In this document: positions 45,028-53,692 of the stretch, one piece after another
Layout: each line of letters opens with the position of its first letter
Position numbering within the stretch: position 1 is the stretch's first letter
From: Enhygromyxa salina
Lineage (GTDB): Bacteria > Myxococcota_A > Polyangia > Nannocystales > Nannocystaceae
Direction of reading: 5' to 3'
NCBI RefSeq assembly: GCF_002994635.1
Contig: NZ_PVNL01000011.1
Span: 1-64,000, forward strand
DNA length: 64,000 nt
Notes under the pieces: model-generated
Told to the model about the DNA's origin: nothing
Database searches by the model: none
The model's input: only the letters and a program-made list of their open reading frames with translations
Program-made: the position numbers and the translations under genes

Positions 45028-46041
45028 TCAGTCGCTAAAGACCGCGTCGATCGTGTCGGCGGTCAGGATTCGCTCGATGTACCGCTCGAGCTGCTCGTCG
45101 GTCGCCGCCTCGATCAGCGCCGCGTACTCCGGCGGCATCCCACCGAACTTGAGGCTCAAGAGCTTCCCGAGCACCCCCACCCGACCTTCTTGCCGACCTT
45201 CTTGCCGACCTTCTTGCCGACCTTCTTCCCGGCCCTTCTCCAGACCGGTCTTCAATCCTTTTTGGTGTAGCTCTTCTGCGATTGTCATGGCGACTTCCTC
45301 GGCGGCGGGGATCTGCTCCCGGATTTTGGCACGAAAGTTCTCGAACGTCACGTTCCCGCTGACCAACGCGATGTAGCGCAGACACTGCGCGACCGCCTCC
45401 ATCCCGTTGGTCGCCTGCATCACCGAGGTCAACGCCGCCGCCCACTGGTCGAAGCTTCGCAGCAGCTCTTCACCGTCCCGGCCATCTCGAAGCAGCCACA
45501 GCGCCACCTGAGGGAACGCCGACTGCGCCCAATCACGCAGGTCTTCGTCCGTGCGGGTGGAGAGGTCCTCGATCAACAACGAAAAGCTGGGGATCAGCCG
45601 GGCAACCCCCGGCACGCTTGCCGGGTGCGGATCAAACAGCTCCCCGAATGTCGTCGCCGCGGTCCAGCCCCCCGGTGCGTGGCTGATGACGACCGGGATG
45701 ATCAACGGCAGCGGCCCGCCCTTCTTCTTCTTGATGTGCCGCTCGCAGGCCAGCCCGAGGTAGGTGAGCATCCGCAGCGGCATATACGGGTGGTTGGTGC
45801 TCTGATGCTCGAGCAGCAGGTACAGCAGCACCGGCTTGCCCCCCAGCGTGGCCGAGAACACCAGGTCGCTGTGGCGATCGCCCAGCTGTGTGCCGATGAA
45901 CGTGCCTGCCTCTAGCTTTAGCGTCTCCCAGGCGATCAGGTCGCGCAGCTCCGGGGGAAGGATCGCGTAGAACAGGGCCGCAGCGTGCTCGGGGAGCTCG
46001 AAGGCGGACTTGAACAGGGCGTCGTGGGGTCGTGTTGTCAT
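45028..46041 (-). CDS. Rpn family recombination-promoting nuclease / putative transposase
   Basis: 337 residues. MTTRPHDALFKSAFELPEHA is the family's N-terminal signature. The PD-(D/E)xK core is near 58-80: SDLVFSATLGGKPVLLYLLL followed by EHQS, giving Asp and Glu-x-Gln. The rest includes a helical region and, near 260-285, a repeat of EGRQ units. Rpn proteins cut DNA and promote recA-independent recombination, and related genes often lie in mobile or defence settings. No terminal inverted repeats were seen. A decayed copy follows. TAGGTT stands 9 nt before the ATG. Confidence 0.88.
   Translation of the reverse strand: MTTRPHDALFKSAFELPEHAAALFYAILPPELRDLIAWETLKLEAGTFIGTQLGDRHSDLVFSATLGGKPVLLYLLLEHQSTNHPYMPLRMLTYLGLACERHIKKKKGGPLPLIIPVVISHAPGGWTAATTFGELFDPHPASVPGVARLIPSFSLLIEDLSTRTDEDLRDWAQSAFPQVALWLLRDGRDGEELLRSFDQWAAALTSVMQATNGMEAVAQCLRYIALVSGNVTFENFRAKIREQIPAAEEVAMTIAEELHQKGLKTGLEKGREEGRQEGRQEGRQEGRVGVLGKLLSLKFGGMPPEYAALIEAATDEQLERYIERILTADTIDAVFSD
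45181..45228 (-). repeat. 12-bp tandem repeat in Rpn gene (4 copies)
   Basis: Four 12-bp units (CCGACCTTCTTG on the plus strand, the last with one change) encode EGRQ repeats. Copy-number change would keep the reading frame. Confidence 0.9.
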
Positions 46042-46050
46042 GGCCGGCAG

Positions 46051-46056
46051 AACCTA
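46051..46056 (-). promoter_or_regulatory. -10-like TAGGTT
   Basis: Nine nt before the ATG at 46041 of the Rpn gene. Confidence 0.3.
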
Positions 46057-46276
46057 GCAGCGCGGCTCGAGACGACTCGTGCATGGCGTCGCTCGCGGTC
46101 GATCAAACTGCCCGTCAGCGGCCTCGTGTGGCACTTTTAATTCGTGCTCGACGAGCCCGCCCGCGCCCCGTGGCCCAGATCCGGGCCACCTGTTTTGGGC
46201 CCTCGCGCAGGTCATTGCCGCCGACCAACCTTGACTCGGGACACGTCCACGCGGACATGCGACAGTCCGCCCCCAC

Positions 46277-47176
46277 GTGTCGGAGCCCCACGACCGCACC
46301 GGGTACTCGTTCGCGCTCGCGGCCTACGGCCTGTGGGGCGCGCTGCCGCTGTTTTGGAGGCTGCTGCGCCACGTGCCCGCGGGCGAGCAGCTGCTCCACC
46401 GAGTGGTATGGGCGGTCGTGGTCATGTCTGCGCTGTTGCTCGCGCGCGGTCGCCTCGGCGAGCTGCGCCCGGTGCTCGCCGACCCCCGCAAGCGCCGCGG
46501 CTTGGCGCTCTCGGCCGCGCTGCTGGGGATCAACTGGTTCACGTTCCTGCTCGCGGTCGAGACGGATCGGGTGTTGCACGCGAGCCTTGGCTACTACCTC
46601 AACCCGATCGTGAGCGTGGTGTTGGGCATGGTCGTGCTCGGCGAGCGGCTGCGTCGCCTGCAGTGGGCGGCCGTGTTCGCGGCGGCGACGGGCGTGATCG
46701 TGTTGCTGTGGCAGGCCGGCGAGTTCCCGTGGATCGGCCTGGTGCTGGCGAGCGCGTTTGGGCTGTACGGGCTGCTGCGCAAGACCATCGAGGTCGAGCC
46801 CCTGCCCGGCTCGACGATCGAGGCCGGGATGCTGGCGATCCCCGGGGTGGTCGTGATCGCGTGGCTTGGGTTTGACGGGTCCGGCCACTTCGCAGGGCCC
46901 GACCTGCGGACCACGGCGTTGCTGCTCGCGGCCGGGCCGATCACGGCGGTGCCGCTGTTGTGGTTCACGAACGCTGCGCGTCGTCTGCCTCTGTATGCGC
47001 TGGGGTTCATGCAGTACATCACGCCGACCTCGCACTTCTTGCTCGCGGTGCTGGTGTTTGACGAGGTGTTCACGGGCGCGCACGCGCTCGCGTTTGCAGC
47101 GATCTGGGCTGGCGTCGCGCTGTTCGCCCTGGACCTGATGCTGCAGCGCCGCCGACAGCTACCCGCACGCCCCTGA
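46277..47176 (+). CDS. rarD: RarD-type EamA family permease
   Basis: 299 residues, ten helices in two EamA halves. The text is close to RarD: GYSFALAAYGLWGALPLFWR, AGEQLLHRVVWAVVV, LLGINWFTFLLAVETDRVLH, SLGYYLNPIVSVVLGMVVL and MQYITPTSHFLLAVLVFDE. The substrate is not established for this family. GTG start. The 235-bp region before it has no recognisable gene; TTGACT at 46232-46237 is a possible -35. The stop is 2 bp from the convergent membrane-protein gene. Confidence 0.87.
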   Translation: MSEPHDRTGYSFALAAYGLWGALPLFWRLLRHVPAGEQLLHRVVWAVVVMSALLLARGRLGELRPVLADPRKRRGLALSAALLGINWFTFLLAVETDRVLHASLGYYLNPIVSVVLGMVVLGERLRRLQWAAVFAAATGVIVLLWQAGEFPWIGLVLASAFGLYGLLRKTIEVEPLPGSTIEAGMLAIPGVVVIAWLGFDGSGHFAGPDLRTTALLLAAGPITAVPLLWFTNAARRLPLYALGFMQYITPTSHFLLAVLVFDEVFTGAHALAFAAIWAGVALFALDLMLQRRRQLPARP

Positions 47177-47178
47177 GC

Positions 47179-48261
47179 TCACACCTGCTGCTTGCGCACC
47201 GACCACACGAACCCGTCGTACCAAAAGTGCATCAGCGAGACCAACAGCGTGAGCGCCCACCACATGTGGACGCCGGGATCCATGTACTGCACCCACGTCC
47301 CATACAGCAGCGCCAGGCCCACGAACAGCCCGAGCGTCAGCCACTTGCCGATCGGCTTGCCCTCGACCCGCAGCGTTCGCTGCATGTTCTCGTTCTCGGT
47401 CGCCCACACGATCCCAAAGTACTGAAGCGCGTGGAACAGGTTCATGATGAAGAACGCCTCGCCCCAGCTGTTGAAGCCCCAGGTGTAGAGCGAGGTCGCG
47501 CCAGTGGTGACGTAGAGGAACACCTTTTGCCACGAGACCGTGTGGCCGGCGCGGTGGAGCTCGAACTGCGCGTAGAGGTAGTAGGTCAAGAACCCGGCGC
47601 CGCCGCCCAACATTGCCCAGGTAAAATAGGCCTGGTTGCCGTCCATCCACGCGGGGATCTTGGTGAAGAACATCAGCCCGACATCGCTGAACTCGTTGAA
47701 GTCCTCGAAGTGGTCGATCATGACCGCGCCCGCGACGATCGGGCCAGCGTAGAGCAACTGGTTGAGCGCCCAGTCCAGCTTGCGACCGCGGGTGGGCTCA
47801 TTGCCGGCCTTGGACTCGTAGATGCGACCAAAGCCGAAGGTCTGCATGCCGGAGTGGTAGACGTCCCAGAACGTGGCGATCACCGAGCAGGTGTAGAGCA
47901 CGTAGTTGGAGCTGACCATTGCTGCATAGAGCAGCACGGGCACGACCACGAAGCGCAGCTTGTGTTGCCTGAAGATGTCCTTGTTGCCGTGGCTGCGCAC
48001 GAACACCAAGATCAGGTGCGCGTGGATGAACACGCCGATCAGCAGGCCAGACCAGGTGACCTCCCAGCCCCACCAGGTGAAGGGATCGTCGGCGAAGGGG
48101 GTGCCCGAGATCCCCATGCCCACGAACAAGGCGAGGATCGGCGGGAGCAAGAAGAACACCCAGTCGTACCAACCGCTGACGATGTAGCGGGACTTCGCGC
48201 CAGCCTCAGCGCCAGGCTTGGCGCTAGGTCGGGCGCCAGACTTGTCGCCAGGAGAGCTCAT
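47179..48261 (-). CDS. Polytopic membrane protein with conserved histidines
   Basis: 360 residues, about nine helices. Polar and His residues sit inside or near helices: FIHAHLILVFVRSHGNK near 78, TFWDVYHSGMQTFGFGRIYE near 130, FIMNLFHALQYFGIVWATE near 275 and LMHFWYDGFVWSVRK at the C-terminus. Such His-x-x-x-His clusters recall di-metal membrane enzymes (desaturase/hydroxylase or carotenoid oxygenase of the Brp/Blh kind), but the spacing does not prove either. TAGCCT stands 9 nt before the ATG. Confidence 0.68.
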   Translation of the reverse strand: MSSPGDKSGARPSAKPGAEAGAKSRYIVSGWYDWVFFLLPPILALFVGMGISGTPFADDPFTWWGWEVTWSGLLIGVFIHAHLILVFVRSHGNKDIFRQHKLRFVVVPVLLYAAMVSSNYVLYTCSVIATFWDVYHSGMQTFGFGRIYESKAGNEPTRGRKLDWALNQLLYAGPIVAGAVMIDHFEDFNEFSDVGLMFFTKIPAWMDGNQAYFTWAMLGGGAGFLTYYLYAQFELHRAGHTVSWQKVFLYVTTGATSLYTWGFNSWGEAFFIMNLFHALQYFGIVWATENENMQRTLRVEGKPIGKWLTLGLFVGLALLYGTWVQYMDPGVHMWWALTLLVSLMHFWYDGFVWSVRKQQV

Positions 48262-48270
48262 CGCCGCTCG

Positions 48271-48276
48271 AGGCTA
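48271..48276 (-). promoter_or_regulatory. -10-like TAGCCT
   Basis: Nine nt before the ATG at 48261. The same hexamer lies before 38234. Confidence 0.33.
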
Positions 48277-48386
48277 GCAGGATCGATGGCCCCGAGCGAG
48301 GTGTCGCCAGACCTCGCGCCACGATGTTTCAGCTCGCGCTCGCCATTTCGCTGGACGCGCTCGAGGAACTCGGCTCCACTGCTCCG

Positions 48387-50045
48387 ATGCCTAAAACCCA
48401 CCTTGGCTCCGTGCTCGGTGCCTGCTTGCTGTGCTCGCTGCCCGTAGCTTGTGTCGACGATGTGATCGGGACCTCGGGCCCAGCAACGACGTCGGGTGAT
48501 GGCGATGGAGACGGTGATGGCCCCAACGAGGGGAGCAGCAGCGGTGGTCATGAGGCCGAGGGCGACGGTGATGGTGACGGTGATCCCACCGGCAACGACA
48601 ACGACAACGGCGGTCCCAGTGACAGTAACGGCGACGGCGATGGTGACCACAGCGAGACCGCGGGCGACGGCGACGGTGATGATCCGCCAACGTGGTCGTG
48701 CGGCGACGGCAACACCGACCCGGACGAGGAGTGCGACGACGGCAACCTCTTCAACACCGACGAGTGCACCAACACATGCACGATCTCGATCTGCGGCGAC
48801 ACCTTCGTGGAGGCCGACGTCGAGGCGTGTGACGACGGCAACATGATCGACGGCGACGGCTGCTCGAGCAGCTGCCTGATCGAGACCTGCGGCGACGGCA
48901 TCGTGCAGCCGCTCGAGCAGTGTGACGACGCCAACATGGACAACAGCGACGCGTGCACCAACATGTGCACGGCGGCGACCTGCGGCGACCTGATCATTCA
49001 GGCCGGCGTCGAGGAGTGTGACGACGCCAACGACATCGACTCCGACGACTGCATCGACTGCGTCGCGGCCACCTGCGGCGACGCGTTCGTGCTGCTGGGC
49101 ATCGAGGGCTGCGACGACGGTAACCTGATCGACGGCGACGCCTGCACCAACCAGTGTCAGCTGCCAAACTGTGGCGACATGATCGTCGAGCAGGGCGTCG
49201 AGGAGTGCGACGACGGCAACGACATCAACACCGACAGCTGCACGAGCGCCTGCACCAACGCGGTGTGCGGCGACTCGTATGTGCAGCAGGGCGTCGAGGA
49301 GTGTGACGACGCCAACAACCTCGACACCGACGCGTGCGTGGGCGCGTGCATGAACGCGGTGTGCGGGGACGGCTACGTGCAGCAGGGCGTCGAGGCGTGT
49401 GATGACGGCAACAACGTCAACAACGACGGCTGCTCGAACACCTGCACGCTGCCCGTGTGCGGCGATGGGCTCCTGCAATTCGGCGAAGAGTGCGACGACG
49501 GCAACAACATGGCGTTTGATCTGTGCTCACCCGGCTGTACCTGGGAGGTGCGGCTGGCGTTCGCAACCAGCACGATGCACACCGGCAACGTCGGAGGGCT
49601 CGCTGGCGCCGACAACATCTGCAACGCCCGCGCAGCGGCCGGCAACTTGCCCGGCAGCTACAAGGCCTGGATCGCGACCGCCCAGGGCACCCCGGCGAGT
49701 CGCTTCGTGCTGTCGACGGTGCCCTACGTGACAGCCGACGGACACCTCGTGGCGCTCAACTGGAACGACCTGATCGACGGCTCACTCAACTTTGCGATGG
49801 CCCGCAACGAGTTCGGCGGGCTGACCGGCAACACCAGCGGCGGCTGTGAGGCCAGCGTGCGACTGGCCCGCACGGGCGCCACGTCGAGCGGGAGCTCGGG
49901 CGCCAGCAACTGCAACAACTTCACGTCCTCGAGCCCCAATTCGTTCGGGACGATCGGGCGCACGACCTCGCAGGTTGGGTCGTGGTCGAGCTGCAACGTG
50001 GCGACCTGCGACATCCCGATGCCGATCTACTGTTTCCAGCAGTAG
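48387..50045 (+). CDS. DUF4215-repeat lipoprotein with DUF1554-like C-terminal domain
   Basis: About 552 residues from MPKTHLGSVLGACLLCSLPV with lipobox PVAC. A linker of Gly-Asp repeats (DGDGDGDG) is followed by nine cysteine-rich units of about 36 residues, each CGD-..-(E/A)CDDGN-..-D.C...C, the DUF4215 pattern. The last ~160 residues start LAFATSTMHTGNVGGLAGAD and look like the DUF1554 lectin-like domain. The protein is likely on the outer surface as a disulfide-rich stalk with a terminal binding head. An in-frame GTG/ATG upstream (48324) would destroy the signal peptide. Confidence 0.88.
   Translation: MPKTHLGSVLGACLLCSLPVACVDDVIGTSGPATTSGDGDGDGDGPNEGSSSGGHEAEGDGDGDGDPTGNDNDNGGPSDSNGDGDGDHSETAGDGDGDDPPTWSCGDGNTDPDEECDDGNLFNTDECTNTCTISICGDTFVEADVEACDDGNMIDGDGCSSSCLIETCGDGIVQPLEQCDDANMDNSDACTNMCTAATCGDLIIQAGVEECDDANDIDSDDCIDCVAATCGDAFVLLGIEGCDDGNLIDGDACTNQCQLPNCGDMIVEQGVEECDDGNDINTDSCTSACTNAVCGDSYVQQGVEECDDANNLDTDACVGACMNAVCGDGYVQQGVEACDDGNNVNNDGCSNTCTLPVCGDGLLQFGEECDDGNNMAFDLCSPGCTWEVRLAFATSTMHTGNVGGLAGADNICNARAAAGNLPGSYKAWIATAQGTPASRFVLSTVPYVTADGHLVALNWNDLIDGSLNFAMARNEFGGLTGNTSGGCEASVRLARTGATSSGSSGASNCNNFTSSSPNSFGTIGRTTSQVGSWSSCNVATCDIPMPIYCFQQ
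48480..48690 (+). repeat. Gly-Asp coding repeat in lipoprotein linker
   Basis: GGTGATGGCGATGGAGACGGT-type hexamers encode alternating Gly-Asp. This low-complexity linker looks calcium-binding-like, but no full EF-hand is present. Confidence 0.6.
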
Positions 50046-50182
50046 ATCGGCCAAGTGGGCGGGCTCGGCCCCGGCCCGACGGCGTTCGAAAAAGTTGGGA
50101 ACGCTGCGGGGGGTCGGATCTCTACCGGGTCCGAAGCGGCACCGTTGGCCGCTGTCCCCGCAACCAACTCAGGAACCCAACC

Positions 50183-50938
50183 ATGTTGAAGAAGATCATT
50201 CTCGCGTCCGCGCTGTCCGGCCTCACCTACGGTCTCGCCCTCGGCACCTTTGGCACCACCACCGAGGCGCTCGCGCTCGCGCCAAGCTCGGCCGAGATCG
50301 AGCTCACTGACATCGAGACTCCGCTGGTCCCCACGGCCGTGCTCCGGGGTGACCGCGAGTTCGGTGGCAACGGTCCCGACATCATCAGCAGCGTCAAGCT
50401 CGAGCTCTCGGGTGACCGCCGCTCGATCATCGCCAAGGTCTATTTCAAGGCGACGGAGACCAAGGGCGACCGCTCGACGACTGAGGCCAGGTGGGATCGG
50501 ACCGTGTTTACCGCGCCGAGCGGCAAGCGGATCGAGCGGATCGAGAGCCCGACCTACTCGCAGGTCGTGTTCACCAGCCGGTCGGCGGGCTTCCAGATCC
50601 TCGGCCCCGGCGAGGACTTCAAGAAGTTCATCACCGAGCTCGAGAAGCTCGTCAACATGGTGTTCGACGCCGAGCGAATGCTGGCCGGCCGTCCCGCGGA
50701 CACCAGCGAAGTCCGCCGAGCGCGGGACCTGCTCAACACGCTCGAGAGCGCGGCTGGGGCGATCAACTTCGAGGGTAACCACGTGCACATCGTTCACCCC
50801 GAGGCCGACGGCCCGGTCAGCCTGTTTGCGATCGTCGGTGACACCGGCGGCGACGACATCAGCAAGGACAACAACCCCAAGGACGACACGCGGATCCAGG
50901 CGATCAAGTTCAACAAGGTCAAGGTCCGCTACTACTGA
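50183..50938 (+). CDS. Exported protein, unknown
   Basis: 251 residues from MLKKIILASALSGLTYGLAL, with cleavage likely near EALALAPSS. A beta-rich domain (DIISSVKLELSGDRRSIIAK) carries a helical hairpin (ELEKLVNMVFDAERMLAG) and ends in a strand (IKFNKVKVRYY). No catalytic motif is visible. AGGA lies 8 nt before the ATG, a conventional ribosome binding site. I do not recognise a family. Confidence 0.68.
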   Translation: MLKKIILASALSGLTYGLALGTFGTTTEALALAPSSAEIELTDIETPLVPTAVLRGDREFGGNGPDIISSVKLELSGDRRSIIAKVYFKATETKGDRSTTEARWDRTVFTAPSGKRIERIESPTYSQVVFTSRSAGFQILGPGEDFKKFITELEKLVNMVFDAERMLAGRPADTSEVRRARDLLNTLESAAGAINFEGNHVHIVHPEADGPVSLFAIVGDTGGDDISKDNNPKDDTRIQAIKFNKVKVRYY

Positions 50939-51080
50939 TCGCGCACGCCGAGCGACCCATCCTCGCGGGCGGCGGGGGCACCCAAGCTGGTGCCCCGTCG
51001 CCACCGTGCACACGAACCGCCGTCCAGTTGCTATACCCCGTCGGGCCCGAGCTCCTGTCCCGATCGGGAGACGCCTCCGC

Positions 51081-51424
51081 ATGAACGCGAGCCTCGATGA
51101 TCTCATGGAAGAGCTGCGGCCGCGCGACGACGGGCTCGATCGCGAGCGCGTCGCCGCGGCGGTCTCGGGCGTGTTGTTCGGTTGCGCGCCGGTCGTCTCG
51201 ATCGGACGCTTCGTGGTCGAGTCTCGGCTTGGCGTCGGCGGGATGGGCATCGTCTATCGCGGCTACGATCCCAAGCTCGACCGCCGCGTCGCGATCAAGG
51301 TCGTGGACCTGCGTCGAGTCAGCGCCAGCCCTGCGCTCACGCAGGCCCGGCTGATCGCAGAGGCGCGGGCGCTCGCGCAGCTGACTCACCCCAACGTCGT
51401 CTCGGTCTACGACGTCGAGGCGCT
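51081..51424 (+). pseudogene. Truncated Ser/Thr kinase, N-lobe only (rearranged)
   Basis: Opens MNASLDDLMEELRPRDDGLD and runs through a normal kinase N-lobe: LGVGGMGIVYRGYDPKLDRR (glycine loop), VAIKVVDL (lysine) and LTHPNVVSVYDVEA. After about codon 114 the family text stops; the frame stays open to 51740 with Arg/Ala-rich nonsense. The missing catalytic loop and DFG are not found nearby, but the C-lobe of a kinase lies next, on the opposite strand. GGGAG before the ATG shows that the start region is intact. Confidence 0.75.
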
Positions 51425-51807
51425 GCGATCGCGCAGCCGAGCGTGGCGCCGAGCAGCCATCGCCGTCGACGTCCGCGACGCTCGAACCCAGCTTGGAGCG
51501 CGGCGAGCAGCTCGGGCATGTCGACGAAGCGCCGAGCCGGATCAGCCGCGAGCCCGCGCAGCAGCACGGCGCGGACGGATCGTGGGATCTTGCGGTCGAC
51601 GAGCTCGACGAGCTCGCCGCTCAGCGCGGCTGCGCCGAGCTCATCGAGGCTGTCACCCGCGAACGGCCGTCGACCATAGAGCAGCTCGCACGCGACCACA
51701 CAAAACGAGAATTGATACAAGCTCGCGAAGTGGCGCTTGAACAGCGCATTTCCGGCTTCCTGATCGTCCGCACGCCAACGATCCAGGAGCTCGAGGTCCG
51801 TCGACAT
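51424..51807 (-). pseudogene. ECF sigma N-terminus fused to inverted kinase C-lobe
   Basis: On the minus strand an ATG at 51807 opens MSTDLELLDRWRADDQEAGN and ALFKRHFASLYQ, the region-2 start of an ECF-type sigma factor. At about residue 32 it switches in frame to kinase subdomain IX-XI text: FSFCVVACELLYGRRPFAGD, RGLAADPARRFVDMPELLAA, then RRRRWLLGATLGCAI as a membrane helix, and then nonsense. The open frame continues to 51337. Together with the N-lobe at 51081 this is the scar of a deletion plus inversion in a sigma/kinase locus. Confidence 0.72.
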
Positions 51808-51936
51808 GAGCAGATTCTACCTTGGATGCGACCGCTGTCGCGGGACTCGACCCGCCAAGAACTCCGTCCGCGCTAGCATGAACGCAGCGTCATGGGGTTT
51901 GAGCTCACACGTCGTGCTGTGGCGACACGCCAGCAA

Positions 51937-52119
51937 TCAGATCGAACAGACCCAAAGATAGGCCCGACCTCGAATGCGCATTGGCTCGGGATCGCCCCCG
52001 TCGGGCAGCGCACGCAAGGTCAGCCACGCTCGAATTGACCTACCGAAGCTGAGCAACGAGAACGCTGCTGCTGAAACGGCCGCGATCATGAGAATGAGCT
52101 TGTTTCTGCTGTCGGTCAT
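51937..52119 (-). CDS. Small membrane protein, 60 aa
   Basis: Starts MTDSRNKLILMIAAVSAAAF, with one N-terminal helix and then a basic tail ending RAYLWVCSI. TAATAG is 9 nt before the ATG. It lies between the rearranged kinase locus and a lipoprotein gene. It may be a small orphan protein or residue of a longer gene. I do not recognise a family. Confidence 0.4.
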   Translation of the reverse strand: MTDSRNKLILMIAAVSAAAFSLLSFGRSIRAWLTLRALPDGGDPEPMRIRGRAYLWVCSI

Positions 52120-52188
52120 ACCGTGAACCTATTACACGCCAAGGTCAGATCTAGTTGACGCCTGGTCGCGAAGGGCTGACCATCACGC

Positions 52189-52974
52189 ATGTCGAGAACG
52201 TCAATCGCTGTCCTCTCGTGTGTGCTGCTCTCCACGCTGGCATGTGGAGCACCAGCCGACCCGGCCGCTAACAAGCAGGCCGCCAACAAGACGCCCGCGG
52301 CTCAGAACGGCCCGGCCGCTGCGCCCGAGGCCAAGCCAGTCGAGCCGCCTGTCGAGCCGCCTGTCGCCCCGCCGCCGTCGAGCGTCGAGCCCGAGGGTGA
52401 TCCCGCAGACGCGCCCGTCGAGGAGCTCGCTCCCGAGGTCGCCGACGGGGAAACCGAGGGGGAGGCCCCGACCGAGCCAGCCGGCGAGGCTCCGGCAGAC
52501 TGGGCGCCGCCTCCCGACGCCGACATCCGCAGCGACGCCGTGATTCGGCCCGGGACCCCGGCGGCCAACGCCGAGGCGTTCAAGAGCCTGCCCAACGCCA
52601 AGGGTGACGGGCCACCGGTCGGGGGCATCGGGACCAACGGCATCCACTTCGACAGCATGGTCGTCGGTCGCGGGTTCGAGAAGAGCCGCTGTGTCGAGCC
52701 AACCGACACCTTCGACGTCGAGGTCGACGACCGCGTCAACATCTGTCTGCGGATCGTGCATCCCGCCGACGCCGAAGAGACGCTCACGGTGACGTGGGCG
52801 AAGATCGGCGGTCACGGGTCGCGCAAGAGCACGGTCACCGTCAAGGCCATGCACGCGTACCTGACCCGCAGCTATCTGCCGATCAAGAAGAACGGCTACC
52901 AGGGCGAGTGGACGGCGACGATCACCACCGAGGACGAGACCGTGCTGGGCGAGGTCACGTTCACCGTCAAGTGA
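52189..52974 (+). CDS. Lipoprotein with DUF2914-like domain
   Basis: 261 residues. Leader MSRTSIAVLSCVLLSTLACG with lipobox TLAC. A long Ala/Pro/Glu linker (about 25-130) spans the periplasm or wall. The last ~110 residues (DSMVVGRGFEKSRCVEPTDT up to GEVTFTVK) match the DUF2914 pattern: an N-terminal Cys-containing strand, then VNICLRIVH, WAKIGG, KKNGYQGEWTATI. Its role is unknown. It is convergent with the metalloprotease gene (36 bp). Confidence 0.75.
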   Translation: MSRTSIAVLSCVLLSTLACGAPADPAANKQAANKTPAAQNGPAAAPEAKPVEPPVEPPVAPPPSSVEPEGDPADAPVEELAPEVADGETEGEAPTEPAGEAPADWAPPPDADIRSDAVIRPGTPAANAEAFKSLPNAKGDGPPVGGIGTNGIHFDSMVVGRGFEKSRCVEPTDTFDVEVDDRVNICLRIVHPADAEETLTVTWAKIGGHGSRKSTVTVKAMHAYLTRSYLPIKKNGYQGEWTATITTEDETVLGEVTFTVK

Positions 52975-53010
52975 GCGCGGGCGGGTCGGGATCGCTCGGC
53001 GTCGATCGAG

Positions 53011-53685
53011 TCACTCGCTGGCGTCGATCGACACAAGCGAGCCATCCCCAATCATCGCGTCACGCTGCCTCAGCACGATCTCGAGCTCCTGCGGGACGAA
53101 CACCCGCTGGTCCCAGGCCGGCTGCTCGCGCGGACGCTTGTTCATGATGCTGTCGGTGTAGCGCGAGTGTGGCAGCCCAAAGAAGTGGCCCAGCTCGTGG
53201 GCCATCACCACGTTGGAGCCGATCTGCGACAGGATGATCCAGCGCTTGTCGGTGTTGCTGCGCTGCCGCCAGTGGACGCCGCGGATCTGGGCCCCCGGCA
53301 CGTCGACGTCGTCGAGCTGGGCGACCAGGTACACGTGGATCACCCCCCGGGTGAACTGCCGCCGACCGATCTCGTCGCGCTGCGCCGCGGTCTGCATGAC
53401 CGCGAAATCGGCCGAGATCGCGTCGATGCCCACGACCGTGAACCCCACGTCGGCGGGCGCGAACAGCTCGAGCGCGTGCTCGACCTCGGCGGCCATCCAC
53501 GCGGGCGACTGCTCGGCCCCGTCCGCGAGGTGGAGCTGCAGCCCCACACAGTAGCGGCGGTCCGGCGGGCAGCCTGGGACCCGGTCGATGAAGCAGGCCA
53601 GCCGCGGCTCGACCGCGGGATCCAGGACCGAAGGACACTGCTGGGCACCGAGCACCAGCGGCAGCATCATGAGCAGACCGAGCAC
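53011..53685 (-). CDS. Exported zinc metalloprotease (HExxHxxG, metzincin-like)
   Basis: 224 residues from VLGLLMMLPLVLGAQQCPSV, a short signal peptide. SNVVMAHELGHFFGLPHSRY near 165-184 gives HELGHFFGLPH, the metzincin zinc motif with Gly and a third His. SIMNK shortly after corresponds to the Met-turn. Two cysteine pairs in the first 45 residues may form disulfides. It should act in the periplasm or outside the cell. TATAAC lies 7 nt before the GTG. It is divergent from a zinc-ribbon membrane gene with 61 bp between starts. Confidence 0.85.
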   Translation of the reverse strand: MLGLLMMLPLVLGAQQCPSVLDPAVEPRLACFIDRVPGCPPDRRYCVGLQLHLADGAEQSPAWMAAEVEHALELFAPADVGFTVVGIDAISADFAVMQTAAQRDEIGRRQFTRGVIHVYLVAQLDDVDVPGAQIRGVHWRQRSNTDKRWIILSQIGSNVVMAHELGHFFGLPHSRYTDSIMNKRPREQPAWDQRVFVPQELEIVLRQRDAMIGDGSLVSIDASE

Positions 53686-53692
53686 TACCGGG

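Noticed and set aside
45181..45228. Possible CRISPR-like array
   Set aside because: The units are 12 bp, adjacent without spacers and in frame with the Rpn gene.
45028..46041. Insertion sequence
   Set aside because: The Rpn family is called transposase-like, but I saw no terminal inverted repeats or target duplication around the gene.
47179..48261. Firm assignment as Brp/Blh carotenoid dioxygenase
   Set aside because: Histidine positions are suggestive but the spacing and surrounding text do not match well enough.
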